This document shows, piece by piece, positions 10,401 through 16,841 of a stretch of DNA of 64,000 nucleotides. Within the stretch, counting starts at the first letter, position 1. Each line of letters begins with the position of its first letter. Source of the DNA: Urechidicola croceus (GTDB taxonomy: Bacteria; Bacteroidota; Bacteroidia; Flavobacteriales; Flavobacteriaceae); assembly GCF_001761325.1 (NCBI RefSeq), contig NZ_CP017478.1, positions 1,943,501 through 2,007,500 on the forward strand, in the 5' to 3' direction. Both the position numbers and the translations under genes were made by a program. The notes below the pieces were generated by a model, which saw only the letters and a list, made by a program, of their open reading frames with translations, searched no databases and was not told the DNA's origin.

Positions 10401-11902
10401 TTGGGAATATCCGATTAAGTTATAAAGGAGATTATCAATACTTTAATGAAGATAGATTTGATACAGCTAGCGAAATTAATAGTTGGACTCCATATGGAGG
10501 TGCTTCTATAAGTCACGACAATACCAATAAAAATTTAAAAGTGACAATGACCAATGCCAACACTGGTGCTCAAAAAACAGTTGCAGTAAATAGCGGTGAT
10601 AGAGTTAGATTATCTATTATGTTACATAAAGGTACTACTAGTACTGCTAAAGTAAGTTATACTGTTAATGAACTAGACGCTAATGAGAATGTAATTTCTA
10701 CTTGGAATATACCAAACCCTTGGTCTATTATGAATAAAAACATTACTATAAAAAATAATGGTGCTTTTTTACAAATAAAAGCATATAAAGCAACCAATGA
10801 CAACCAACAAACCTTTTTCTCTCTAGATGATTTTGAAATTAAAAAACTCGATGGTACCGAAATAGTAGAAGAAAACAACTATTATCCTTTTGGACTTAAA
10901 CACAAAGGATATAATAATGTGATTTTGTCAGAGCATAAACATAAGTTTAATGGGCAGGAATATGAAAAATCATTAGGACTGAATGTTACAGAAATGACAT
11001 TTAGACAATATGATAATGCTTTAGGTAGATTTATAGTGATTGACCCTGCGGCAGAAATGGCAAGAAATTGGACGCCATATAGGTTTGGGTTTAATAATCC
11101 AATATTATTCAGTGACCCAACAGGCTTATGGGAGAAAAAGAAAGATGGTTCTTGGACTACTAATGACAAAAAAGATATTGCAAGGTTTTTAGATATGTTA
11201 GGTGCAGAAGAAGCAATTGGAGGAAGTGTTTCGGGAGCACAAATGGATACATTTATTAAGGAAGAAGACCAAGGGTCTGGAGGTAGGTTAAGTGATGGAA
11301 GTGCTTTATTAGATAGTCAGACAATAAAAGCAGACAGAACAGGTAAATCAAATGGATTTGAGCCATATCAAGTTGGTAAAATCAGTAGTCAAATAGATAG
11401 GTTTGTATCTAATCCTTGGAATGAAAAATCAATGGGATCTAATGGTCATTGGGCTTATTCTTATCAGTACAATAGAGAACGAAGTTATTATGCAAATGGA
11501 GGGGAAGGCTTATCAGGAGTGGCTCTATCTGGGTTTACTTTAAGTTTAGCTAGTGATTACATGAGAAATAATAGTTTTTGGTTTGGGAAAAATATGAAAT
11601 TCTATGACACCCAATGGGGTGGTAATGGCGCAACTGGTGGAAAAAATAAATTTGCGGGTAAATGGTCTACTAGATTAGGGAAAGTTGGAGCTGTTGTGGG
11701 ACTATATGGTATGTATGGAACATATCAGGATTATCAAAAAGGAAAGTTTAGCGATGCTGGAGCAAGTTATTTAGGTGCTTCTGATGCTGTCGGTTTAAGA
11801 AGAATAGAAGGAGCTGCATGGAGTTTTGGAACTAGTATAGGTAAGGCAATTGTAGAAAGTAATTGGTATTTTAATAACTCTCAGAGGGCAATAAACTGGT
11901 AA
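7493..11902 (+). CDS. DUF6443 / RHS-repeat core protein with variable C-terminal tail (candidate polymorphic toxin)
   Basis: A 1469-residue secreted protein with a signal peptide ending VVMAQ. The DUF6443-type N-terminus contains YYDGLGRPIQTV and YDALGRQLKEYLPY. YD repeats run through the middle. The RHS core at about 1130-1212 ends in the hallmark DPTGL. After DPTGL there are 257 residues unlike the repeats, finishing with a Gly/Ala-rich stretch (LGKVGAVVGLYGMYGTYQDY, then GAAWSFGTSIGKAIV) suggesting membrane-active helices. In polymorphic toxin systems this post-core tail is the effector. No nuclease or ADP-ribosyltransferase motif is visible. A small membrane protein begins 3 bp downstream and is the best immunity candidate. 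RHS assignment is strong; toxin activity is inferred. Confidence 0.87.
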   Translation: MRKFILTLSLLLPLVVMAQSYNQNFIKNTRYRKEFNETTKVNAVDNDKIESVTYYDGLGRPIQTVNLRAGGQKQDIVTHIEYDALGRQLKEYLPYAETTNNGIFRTNALTSTESFYNTSKYENTLNPFSEKLFDNSPLNRVIKQAAPGEDWALSSDHTIKFDYSLNIDNEVKFYKVEFENDNTEKPTLVYDGFYLENQLYKNIVKDENWTINDGLNHTTEEFKDKLGRVILKRTYNNDEPHDTQYVYDQYGNLTYVISPLAADIPVTEVTTPGVSYPVNDPQIYTYDHLIDEGEGPFWNGELTTNIVSTGVNTYEYTIDFDMNITFATLKTGNVYTLPNGQDLPDTTLFYILNKDIAHNEYAFKILNGNLHIELTGTPFSVGVIDKTNTFVLEGQEETTQNVADQNTLDDLCYQYKYDHRNRLVEKKIPGKGWEHIVYNKLDQPILTQDSEQRAINKWLFTKYDAFGRVVYTGEHSYNPTGNETNSGRIELQEDANNHSTLFESRTTSGTSTSGTSLYYTNNAFPNPTTQNILTINYYDDYGHINARTNQMALGSPITNNVKGLSVGSEERVLGTNTWNKNYLYYNEKGQVIRTDNHYYNGAHQYAFIRNTFEGNVDAVNTYYRKSSSEGYRYYYDRYAFDHIGRPTSTTQFLRYGENNSLDYEASEVLSINEYDELGQLKRKKVGNEGGAPLQFVDYTYNIRGWLKQINDPNADLGTDLFAFQINYNTKEMNTPGSFTPLYNGNIHETIWKTANDEDNGNVTRAYGYKYDALNRITNADYGIKTDGNYNLGSGYDLRVDNYDKNGNITSLYRNSQAPGVGQDDLRYFYEGNQLMKVDEMATSANYRNEGFKNGTNSGNDYAYDTNGNMIQDLNKGIQNGAITYNHLNLPEQIIFNNDINTRINYLYTATGQKLKKTVTNGTGNTTTTEYLGNVVYVDDAVQFLTHAEGYAEHNENDDTYEYIYQHKDHLGNIRLSYKGDYQYFNEDRFDTASEINSWTPYGGASISHDNTNKNLKVTMTNANTGAQKTVAVNSGDRVRLSIMLHKGTTSTAKVSYTVNELDANENVISTWNIPNPWSIMNKNITIKNNGAFLQIKAYKATNDNQQTFFSLDDFEIKKLDGTEIVEENNYYPFGLKHKGYNNVILSEHKHKFNGQEYEKSLGLNVTEMTFRQYDNALGRFIVIDPAAEMARNWTPYRFGFNNPILFSDPTGLWEKKKDGSWTTNDKKDIARFLDMLGAEEAIGGSVSGAQMDTFIKEEDQGSGGRLSDGSALLDSQTIKADRTGKSNGFEPYQVGKISSQIDRFVSNPWNEKSMGSNGHWAYSYQYNRERSYYANGGEGLSGVALSGFTLSLASDYMRNNSFWFGKNMKFYDTQWGGNGATGGKNKFAGKWSTRLGKVGAVVGLYGMYGTYQDYQKGKFSDAGASYLGASDAVGLRRIEGAAWSFGTSIGKAIVESNWYFNNSQRAINW

Positions 11903-11905
11903 TAA

Positions 11906-12310
11906 ATGTTAGATATTTTTTTTTACGTTAACTATAATATAACTTTTAAATTATTTAAAAACAAAGAATATCCTGTGTTTTCAACAGTAATAGTGGTTGT
12001 ATTATATCAAGTGTTTTCGTTATTGTTTGTTTTGGATTTTATTATGTTTCAAATATTAAATAGAAGGGATTTTATATTAGAAAGAACTAAATTGTCTGGT
12101 TTCATTGTTATAACAATAATTTTAATGTTGAACTACTTCTATTTTTATAAAAAAGGAAGATATAAAAAAATCATTAATAAATACAAGAAGTTAAATAGAC
12201 GAAAGATGAACTTATATTACACCATATCTATTATATTCATGCTTCTAGTAATTGTATTAAATATATATTCTTTGTATTCTTTTAAAAATAACATTCATTG
12301 GTGGTTTTAA
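11906..12310 (+). CDS. small four-helix membrane protein (candidate immunity protein)
   Basis: A 134-residue protein beginning 3 bp after the RHS stop codon. Four hydrophobic segments are visible: about 25-50 (FSTVIVVVLYQVFSLLFVL), 64-80 (SGFIVITIILMLNYFYF) and 103-122 (LYYTISIIFMLLVIVLNI) are clear, and the N-terminal one is weaker. A Lys-rich cytoplasmic-type loop lies between the second and third clear segments. I recognise no family. Its position directly behind an RHS tail with membrane-type helices fits an immunity protein for a membrane-targeting toxin, but orphan location is the only evidence. It overlaps the next gene by 13 bp. Confidence 0.65.
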   Translation: MLDIFFYVNYNITFKLFKNKEYPVFSTVIVVVLYQVFSLLFVLDFIMFQILNRRDFILERTKLSGFIVITIILMLNYFYFYKKGRYKKIINKYKKLNRRKMNLYYTISIIFMLLVIVLNIYSLYSFKNNIHWWF

Positions 12311-12723
12311 ATAAAATTTATTTTATAATAATTTTGCTGTTTTATAATTATAATAATTTTTCAAACTGTGAAGATTTTAAATACGGTTCTTATTCTATAA
12401 ATATGGAGAATGAGTCAGAAATTTATTATCAGATAGAAAGAACAAAAACAAGTCAAATAGAAACAAATGAGTATGATGAAAAAGTTTTTTACTCAATAAA
12501 ATGGATTAGTGATTGTAGTTTTATTCAAAAGTTTGATAAAAATAAAATGAAACTTACAGATGAAATGAAAATGATTAATAATGATGGAGGTATAGTTGTA
12601 GAATTATTGAATAAAGAGGATGATAATTGTATTTTATATCAATCGTATGTCAAAAATTTTAAAGAATTGAGTTTACGAAATGGGATGTTCTGTAAAATTA
12701 ATATAAAAGTAAAAAATAAATAA
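12298..12723 (+). CDS. small secreted protein of unknown function
   Basis: A 141-residue open frame starting with TTG at 12298 or GTG at 12301, overlapping the previous stop. No nearby ATG is available, so the start is uncertain. The N-terminal hydrophobic stretch IYFIIILLFYNYNNFSNC is a likely signal sequence. The mature part begins CEDFKYGSYSI and contains IERTKTSQIE and a later IKWISDC. It resembles small secreted flavobacterial proteins of unknown function that share C-x2-FKxG near the start and a WxxDC motif. It may be a second immunity or accessory protein of the RHS locus. A terminator-like hairpin follows 4 bp after the stop. Confidence 0.6.
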   Translation: MVVLNKIYFIIILLFYNYNNFSNCEDFKYGSYSINMENESEIYYQIERTKTSQIETNEYDEKVFYSIKWISDCSFIQKFDKNKMKLTDEMKMINNDGGIVVELLNKEDDNCILYQSYVKNFKELSLRNGMFCKINIKVKNK

Positions 12724-12726
12724 TTC

Positions 12727-12754
12727 AAAGCCACAGCGAAAGTTGTGGTTTTTT
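12727..12754. terminator. terminator-like hairpin 1 (REP module 1)
   Basis: CCACA (12731-12735) pairs with TGTGG (12744-12748), extended by A-T and G-T pairs, and is followed by six T on the plus strand. It ends the RHS operon. On the minus strand it directly follows the stop codon of a gene-tail fragment, so it serves both directions. Confidence 0.65.
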
Positions 12755-12830
12755 ATGCAATAGATTTAAGTTTAACAGATTTTATTAAAGCATCAAGAGT
12801 ATAAAGAATATGGTTTTTATCATCTTCATT
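12753..12830 (-). pseudogene. 3'-tail fragment of a small (HTH-regulator-like) gene, module 1
   Basis: Reading the minus strand gives NEDDKNHILYTLDALIKSVK, then LKSIA and a TAA stop. The pattern xEEDKxxIL-x-xLDxLI resembles the C-terminus of flavobacterial XRE-type regulators. Only 25 residues remain, with no start; the upstream side is cut by the REP-like element at 12831. Two similar tails follow at 12941 and 13103. Confidence 0.5.
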
Positions 12831-12897
12831 CCCCCTGCTGGCGCTAGTATAACACGTACACGCTAGTGCTAGTTTTTAACTAGTACCGTCAACGATA
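12831..12897. repeat. REP-like palindrome, diverged copy
   Basis: It begins with CCCCC and contains CTAGTT-TTT-AACTAG at 12869-12883, then CGTCAACGATAAG. It aligns to the cleaner copies at 13017 and 13229 but has about 30 extra bases, including a second GCTAG-containing segment, before the core hairpin. Confidence 0.55.
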
Positions 12898-12908
12898 AGA
12901 AATAACAG

Positions 12909-12940
12909 AAAACTACTTTAAGAAATTAGAGTAGTTTTTT
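12909..12940. terminator. terminator-like hairpin 2 (REP module 2)
   Basis: AAAACTAC (12909-12916) pairs with GTAGTTTT (12931-12938), then more T. On the minus strand it follows the stop codon of the second gene-tail fragment. Confidence 0.6.
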
Positions 12941-13012
12941 TTATGCAAGTTGTTTTAGAATATCTTTTTGAAACACAAAAGCTTTAAGCATTGCTTTTAC
13001 GCTTGTAATATT
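12941..13012 (-). pseudogene. 3'-tail fragment of a small gene, module 2
   Basis: The minus strand reads NITSVKAMLKAFVFQKDILK, then QLA and TAA. Only 23 residues remain and there is no start. It is bounded upstream by a REP-like element and downstream by a hairpin, exactly like modules 1 and 3, but the sequence differs, so this is not a simple tandem duplication. Confidence 0.45.
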
Positions 13013-13054
13013 CCCCCGCTCCCGCTAGTTTGTAACTAGTGGCGATAGCGAGTA
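13013..13054. repeat. REP-like palindrome, copy 2
   Basis: CCCC precedes a 34-nt imperfect hairpin at 13017-13050. CGCT pairs with AGCG at the foot, and CCGCTAGTT pairs with AACTAGTGG around a TGT loop. An asymmetric internal loop has one C on the left and CGAT on the right. A bulged hairpin with a conserved flanking foot is the usual architecture of REP sequences handled by RAYT enzymes. Confidence 0.7.
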
Positions 13055-13067
13055 AGAAAAGTAATAG

Positions 13068-13096
13068 AACCACAATGTAAAAAGTTGTGGTTTTTT
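13068..13096. terminator. terminator-like hairpin 3 (REP module 3)
   Basis: AACCACAA (13068-13075) pairs with TTGTGGTT (13085-13092), followed by further T. On the minus strand it sits just past the stop of the third gene tail at 13103. Confidence 0.65.
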
Positions 13097-13102
13097 AATG
13101 TA

Positions 13103-13222
13103 TTAAAGAGAAGCAACGTTTTTATTAAAGAACTCTTTAAACTTCTTTTTGGTAAGAAATGAATCAATAATTTTAAGGATAGTAGATTTATCTTCTTCGT
13201 CCAGTTGGTTTATGAGTTTAAA
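13103..13222 (-). pseudogene. 3'-tail fragment of an XRE-type regulator gene, module 3
   Basis: The minus strand reads FKLINQLDEEDKSTILKIID, then SFLTKKKFKEFFNKNVASL and a stop. The Asp-Glu-Glu-Asp-Lys followed by an amphipathic helix and a KKKFKxFF segment is typical of the C-terminus of flavobacterial helix-turn-helix regulators, though the DNA-binding domain itself is missing. The open frame runs on into the REP element upstream, but those residues are not protein-like, so the gene is cut at about 13222. Confidence 0.55.
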
Positions 13223-13223
13223 T

Positions 13224-13267
13224 CCCCCCGCTCCCGCTAGTTTGTAACTAGTGGCGTCAGCGAGTAA
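13224..13267. repeat. REP-like palindrome, copy 3
   Basis: Six C precede a 34-nt hairpin at 13229-13262, nearly identical to copy 2; only the unpaired right-hand loop differs (CGTC against CGAT). The paired bases are unchanged, which suggests the hairpin itself is under selection. It lies 60 bp upstream of the RAYT start codon. Confidence 0.72.
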
Positions 13268-13276
13268 GAACAACAG

Positions 13277-13305
13277 AAAGTTATACAAAAAAAGTATAAC
13301 TTTTT
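13277..13305. terminator. terminator-like hairpin 4, directly upstream of the RAYT gene
   Basis: AAAGTTATAC (13277-13286) is perfectly complementary to GTATAACTTT (13294-13303) around a seven-A loop, then TT. It ends 16 bp before the transposase start codon. It could insulate the RAYT gene from upstream transcription or be part of the mobile unit. Confidence 0.6.
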
Positions 13306-13321
13306 GTATTTTAGCAATGCT

Positions 13322-13879
13322 ATGAGTAGAAATTACAAGTTTCATAATAAATCTGGTTTATATTTTGTAAGTTTTGCTACGATAAATTGGATAGATGTTT
13401 TTACAAGACAGGTATATTTTGATGTGTTGGCAGATAGTGTAACGTATTGCAGAAAGGTAAAAGGGATGGAGTTATACTGTTATTGTTTTATGCCAAGTCA
13501 CGTACATTTAATATTCCGTTCTTCAAACGAACAGCCTATGGAGTTGCTGCGAGATTTTAAACGACATACGGCAAAGAAAGTATTAGAAACGATAGAAAAC
13601 AATCCACAGGAGAGTAGAAAAGAATGGTTATTGTGGATGTTTGCCAAAGCAGGGAAAAAGAACGCTACAACGAGTAAATATCAATTTTGGCAACATCACA
13701 ACAAGCCAATAGAGTTGTGGAGTGAAAAGGTTATCAAACAAAAAATTGATTATATACATAACAATCCTATAGAAACTGGTTTTGTAACCAATGCTATAGA
13801 TTGGAAATATTCAAGTGCTCGAAATTATCAAGATGATAGTACGGTTTTAGAAATAGATAATTCTGGATTTTTGGAATAG
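13322..13879 (+). CDS. REP-associated tyrosine transposase (RAYT, Y1_Tnp family)
   Basis: Start set at ATG 13322 (MSRNYKFHNKSGLYFVSF), giving 185 residues; the TTG 18 bp upstream adds only poor sequence inside the hairpin tail. The family hallmarks are intact: H60-V-H62 within MPSHVHLIF for metal binding, YQFWQHHNKPIEL in the middle, and the probable catalytic Tyr144 in KIDYIHNNPIE. RAYTs are single-strand HUH-type nucleases of the IS200/IS605 superfamily that cut at REP hairpins and are usually single-copy domesticated genes. Three REP-like palindromes lie immediately upstream. The length is normal, so the enzyme is probably active. Confidence 0.88.
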   Translation: MSRNYKFHNKSGLYFVSFATINWIDVFTRQVYFDVLADSVTYCRKVKGMELYCYCFMPSHVHLIFRSSNEQPMELLRDFKRHTAKKVLETIENNPQESRKEWLLWMFAKAGKKNATTSKYQFWQHHNKPIELWSEKVIKQKIDYIHNNPIETGFVTNAIDWKYSSARNYQDDSTVLEIDNSGFLE

Positions 13880-13980
13880 TTAATCAAATTACAAATTTAT
13901 AACTATTAAGAAATATCAAAATTATTTCATTTTGGCAATGCCCTTTTCACATTTGATAAGATAATATTTTTTAAAGATAA

Positions 13981-14017
13981 ATCAATAACAATTTCATACA
14001 TTTATAATCTCATTTTT
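13981..14017 (+). repeat. 37-bp imperfect repeat, copy 2
   Basis: ATCAATAACAATTTCATA at 13981-13998 and ATCTCATTTTT at 14007-14017 match the copy at 4039-4075. Here it lies 102 bp after the RAYT stop and just upstream of the small secreted protein gene. Confidence 0.6.
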
Positions 14018-14025
14018 TCAAAACT

Positions 14026-14379
14026 ATGAATAAGAAAATAATCCTAACCTTTGTTTGCTTTGCATTTGCTTGTACAACTATAAAAGCCGAAACATATATT
14101 TCAAACATTGATGGAACAATTATCGTTTTTAAAGAAAGTATAAATTGTAAAAATATCAAGAAAATACCTAAGACATATACTTGTAAAGGAATTATAGAAT
14201 TTCCAGATGGCAATGGCATTATAGGTTGGAGAAAATGGATCAAACAAGAATATGCTAAAAACACTTCTTATTTAAACATCAAAAGAGGTAAAATAAAAGT
14301 CATAAATAACCAAAAGACGCTTTATTATAAAAAATGGCCATTTGGCAAAAAAATCATTGTTGGTTTATTAAAATCCTAA
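14026..14379 (+). CDS. small secreted protein of unknown function
   Basis: A 117-residue protein with a clear signal peptide (KKIILTFVCFAFACTTIKA, cleavage near residue 22). The mature part is basic, with DGTIIVFKES, FPDGNGIIGWRKWIKQEY and a Lys-rich end. I recognise no family. It lies 11 bp upstream of the lipoprotein that starts the pseudopilin operon and may be its first gene. A shorter opposite-strand frame covers the same DNA but has no supporting features. Confidence 0.6.
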   Translation: MNKKIILTFVCFAFACTTIKAETYISNIDGTIIVFKESINCKNIKKIPKTYTCKGIIEFPDGNGIIGWRKWIKQEYAKNTSYLNIKRGKIKVINNQKTLYYKKWPFGKKIIVGLLKS

Positions 14380-14390
14380 ACTAAAAATTA

Positions 14391-14747
14391 ATGAAGAAGC
14401 ATATATTAATATTATTGGCATTGACAAGTTTTATAGCTTGTGATGAAACTATTTTTGTTGAAGATATTTCGGAAGAAACCGTGACCATTATTGCACCTGC
14501 ACATGAAGTATCTTTAGATACAGGAGTTATAAATTTCAATTGGGAGACTGTAAATGAAGCAACTGACTATCAATTACAAATTGCTACACCAAGTTTTGAT
14601 GCTGCTACTCAAATTGTTGTGGATACATTAATGACAACAAATTCTTTATCATATGAATTAGTCCCTAATGAATATCAATGGCGTGTAAAAGCTTTAAATT
14701 CTAGTTTTGAAACAATATATACAACTAGTTCACTAACGGTAAATTGA
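14391..14747 (+). CDS. lipoprotein with fibronectin type III-like domain
   Basis: A 118-residue lipoprotein. The lipobox is SFIAC, with the acylated Cys at about residue 17. The rest forms one FN3/Ig-like beta-sandwich with FNWETVNEATDYQLQI and YQWRVKALNS, the spacing typical of FN3 domains in Bacteroidota envelope proteins. It is the first of six tightly packed genes, and its stop overlaps the next start by 4 bp. It is probably an outer-membrane or periplasmic component of the pseudopilus-like machinery, by operon position only. Confidence 0.68.
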   Translation: MKKHILILLALTSFIACDETIFVEDISEETVTIIAPAHEVSLDTGVINFNWETVNEATDYQLQIATPSFDAATQIVVDTLMTTNSLSYELVPNEYQWRVKALNSSFETIYTTSSLTVN

Positions 14748-15211
14748 AAAATAAAAAGAACATATACTTTTTAGTACCAGCAGTCCTACTTATTTGGGGA
14801 TTGATAGGATATCGTGTCTACAAAGCATTAAATCCTAGTGAAACTAGAATAACTTCTGCTCAAAATATTGCAACTTTTATACCTAAGAAAATTGAACAAT
14901 CTAATTCGTATGAAATTCAAGCGAATTATAGAGATCCATTTTTAGGAACAATAACTTCAAAGACAAATACTAAAAACACAGTAAATTCGACAACCAATAA
15001 AATTCTAACATCATTCCCTACTATTATTTATAAGGGTATTGTATCTCCTAGAACATCAAGAAAATCTGCTGCTTTTTTTATCCAAATAAATGGACAACAA
15101 AGTATGTTAAATATTGGCGGAATCGAACATGAAGTAAAATTGATTTCGGGTAATAAAGAAGAAGTGGTTTTACAATTCAAAAAACAGCGAAAAACTTTCA
15201 CAATTCAATAA
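14744..15211 (+). CDS. GspC/PilP-like inner-membrane-anchored periplasmic protein
   Basis: A 155-residue protein starting with TTG at 14744, overlapping the upstream stop; no suitable ATG exists before the membrane helix. Residues 8-27 (YFLVPAVLLIWGLIGYRVYK) form one membrane segment. The phrase YRDPFLG at about residue 62 matches the RDPF motif found in PilP and GspC proteins. The C-terminal half is a small beta domain with PTIIYKGIV and FIQINGQQSMLNIG, as expected for an HR-type domain that contacts a secretin. Assignment rests on motif, topology and operon context. Confidence 0.6.
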   Translation: MKNKKNIYFLVPAVLLIWGLIGYRVYKALNPSETRITSAQNIATFIPKKIEQSNSYEIQANYRDPFLGTITSKTNTKNTVNSTTNKILTSFPTIIYKGIVSPRTSRKSAAFFIQINGQQSMLNIGGIEHEVKLISGNKEEVVLQFKKQRKTFTIQ

Positions 15212-15213
15212 TA

Positions 15214-16488
15214 ATGATGCGGCTTAAAAAAATGAAGGCTGGTGCATTGCAATACACATTGTTTGTTTCTGTATTAATCGCATTGTTGGTTACAGCATTT
15301 ATTTCTTTATCATTTTTACAGCAAAAATTGCGCATCAAAGCCACTTTTTTTCAAGAAACCATCCATAATACCAATTTAGGTATTGACTACAGTTCAACTC
15401 ATGAAATTCCATATAATGAAACGATTGAATTGCAATTCAATGATGAAATTGAAAGTTTAACTACCATTTCAAAAAAAAGATGGGGATTATTTGATATCAT
15501 CACTTCAACATCACAAGTCAAAAACGAAACTTTTGAAAAAATGGCGCTTGTTGGAGGTCATCAAGATAAAAGAAATGCCCTATATCTTAGTGACAACCGA
15601 AAGCCATTAGTTTTAGTTGGACATACAGAAATAAGAGGAAATACATTATTACCTAAACAAGGTCCAAGAAGAGGAAATATTGCTGGTAATTCCTATTATG
15701 GTTCTCAATTAATTTATGGAAACATCGGTATAAGTGGCAGTACATTACCACAAATTGAAGTGAAGAACTATGTGAAAAAGTTAACTACTGGTGCGTTCCT
15801 AAATAATAACACTGAATTTTTTGAATTAGATGAGAATTTAAAAAAAGTCAATTCATTTAATAAACCAACACAGGTTTTCAATTCTATGGGTGCTATTGAT
15901 TTACAATTTGTAGAACTCACAGGAAATATTATTATAAAATCTAATTCAAGAATTAAAGTACATCCATCAGCAAAATTAAATGATATCATTCTCATTGCTC
16001 CAAAAATAGAAATTGCAAATGGTGTTACAGGTACTATTCAAGCCTTTGCAACAAAAGAAATAATAGTTGGTAAACAATGTAATTTACAATATCCGAGTGC
16101 ATTCGTTCTAAATGAAAAAGTTATTACACAACGCCAATCAACTGATAACCAACAACAATCAACCAATCAACTCAGTATAGATTCTAGTTCTTCAATAAAA
16201 GGTATTGTATGTTTTTTAAGTGAAAATGACACCAAAAATTTCAAACCACAAATTATTTTACAACCCAATGCAACAATTGTTGGTGAAGTGTATTGTGAAA
16301 AGAATTTTGAATTATCGGGAACCGTAAAAGGAATGGTATATACGGATAGTTTTATTGCACCGCAATTTGGATCGGTTTATATCAATCATATATTTAATGG
16401 TAAAATCATTGAACCAGACATTTCTGAACAATATTGTGGATTACAATTTAATAACACACAAAACAAAGTTGTAAAATGGCTTTATTAA
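15214..16488 (+). CDS. membrane-anchored beta-helix protein of a pseudopilus-type system
   Basis: A 424-residue protein with an N-terminal hydrophobic stretch GALQYTLFVSVLIALLVTAF placed as in pseudopilins or GspK, although the canonical Glu+5 is absent. From about residue 230 onward short repeated hydrophobic strands (NIIIKSNSRIKVHPSA, IILIAPKIEIANG, EIIVGKQCNL, GEVYCEKNFELSGTVKG) suggest a right-handed beta-helix similar to polymer-forming bactofilin-like folds. It overlaps the next gene by 13 bp. It may cap or scaffold a pseudopilus; the role is inferred from operon position. Confidence 0.6.
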   Translation: MMRLKKMKAGALQYTLFVSVLIALLVTAFISLSFLQQKLRIKATFFQETIHNTNLGIDYSSTHEIPYNETIELQFNDEIESLTTISKKRWGLFDIITSTSQVKNETFEKMALVGGHQDKRNALYLSDNRKPLVLVGHTEIRGNTLLPKQGPRRGNIAGNSYYGSQLIYGNIGISGSTLPQIEVKNYVKKLTTGAFLNNNTEFFELDENLKKVNSFNKPTQVFNSMGAIDLQFVELTGNIIIKSNSRIKVHPSAKLNDIILIAPKIEIANGVTGTIQAFATKEIIVGKQCNLQYPSAFVLNEKVITQRQSTDNQQQSTNQLSIDSSSSIKGIVCFLSENDTKNFKPQIILQPNATIVGEVYCEKNFELSGTVKGMVYTDSFIAPQFGSVYINHIFNGKIIEPDISEQYCGLQFNNTQNKVVKWLY

Positions 16489-16841
16489 AAAGCAAATACA
16501 TATCATTATTTCAGAAAAAGGTGAAAGCCTCTTCATTGGTTGAGACTTTGGTTGCGACCGTTATTATAGTTTTGATTTTTGCAATAGCCTCACTAACACT
16601 TAACAACGTTTTTCTCAGTTCCATTAAAAATAATACTGATGAAATTAATCGAGAATTAAATAAACTACAGTATCAACTATCAAACGAAAAAATTAAAGTT
16701 CCTTATAATGATACGTTTAAAGACTGGGAAATTACAATCGAAAAAACAACGGAATCAACTATCAATTTCATCACTTTTGAAGCTACACATAAAAATTACA
16801 AGAAAACTGTCACTAAAAAATTAATTGATGCGTCTAAATAA
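16476..16841 (+). CDS. pseudopilin-like protein (prepilin-type N-terminus)
   Basis: A 121-residue protein. KASSLVETLVATVIIVLIFA at 17-36 is a prepilin-type segment: a cleavage site after Ala in place of the usual Gly, Glu at +5, then a 20-residue hydrophobic helix. The C-terminal domain is short. Homologues of this shape are minor pseudopilins (GspI/J class). It overlaps both neighbours, indicating translational coupling. Confidence 0.68.
   Translation: MALLKSKYISLFQKKVKASSLVETLVATVIIVLIFAIASLTLNNVFLSSIKNNTDEINRELNKLQYQLSNEKIKVPYNDTFKDWEITIEKTTESTINFITFEATHKNYKKTVTKKLIDASK

Noticed and set aside
7493-11902. Prophage or T6SS origin for the RHS locus
   Set aside because: Both RHS proteins have Sec signal peptides, and no phage structural, PAAR or VgrG genes are nearby.
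13103-13345. An 80-residue minus-strand open frame as a real gene
   Set aside because: Only its last 40 residues look like protein; the N-terminal half reads through the REP hairpin and the terminator-like hairpin. It is annotated as a gene tail instead.
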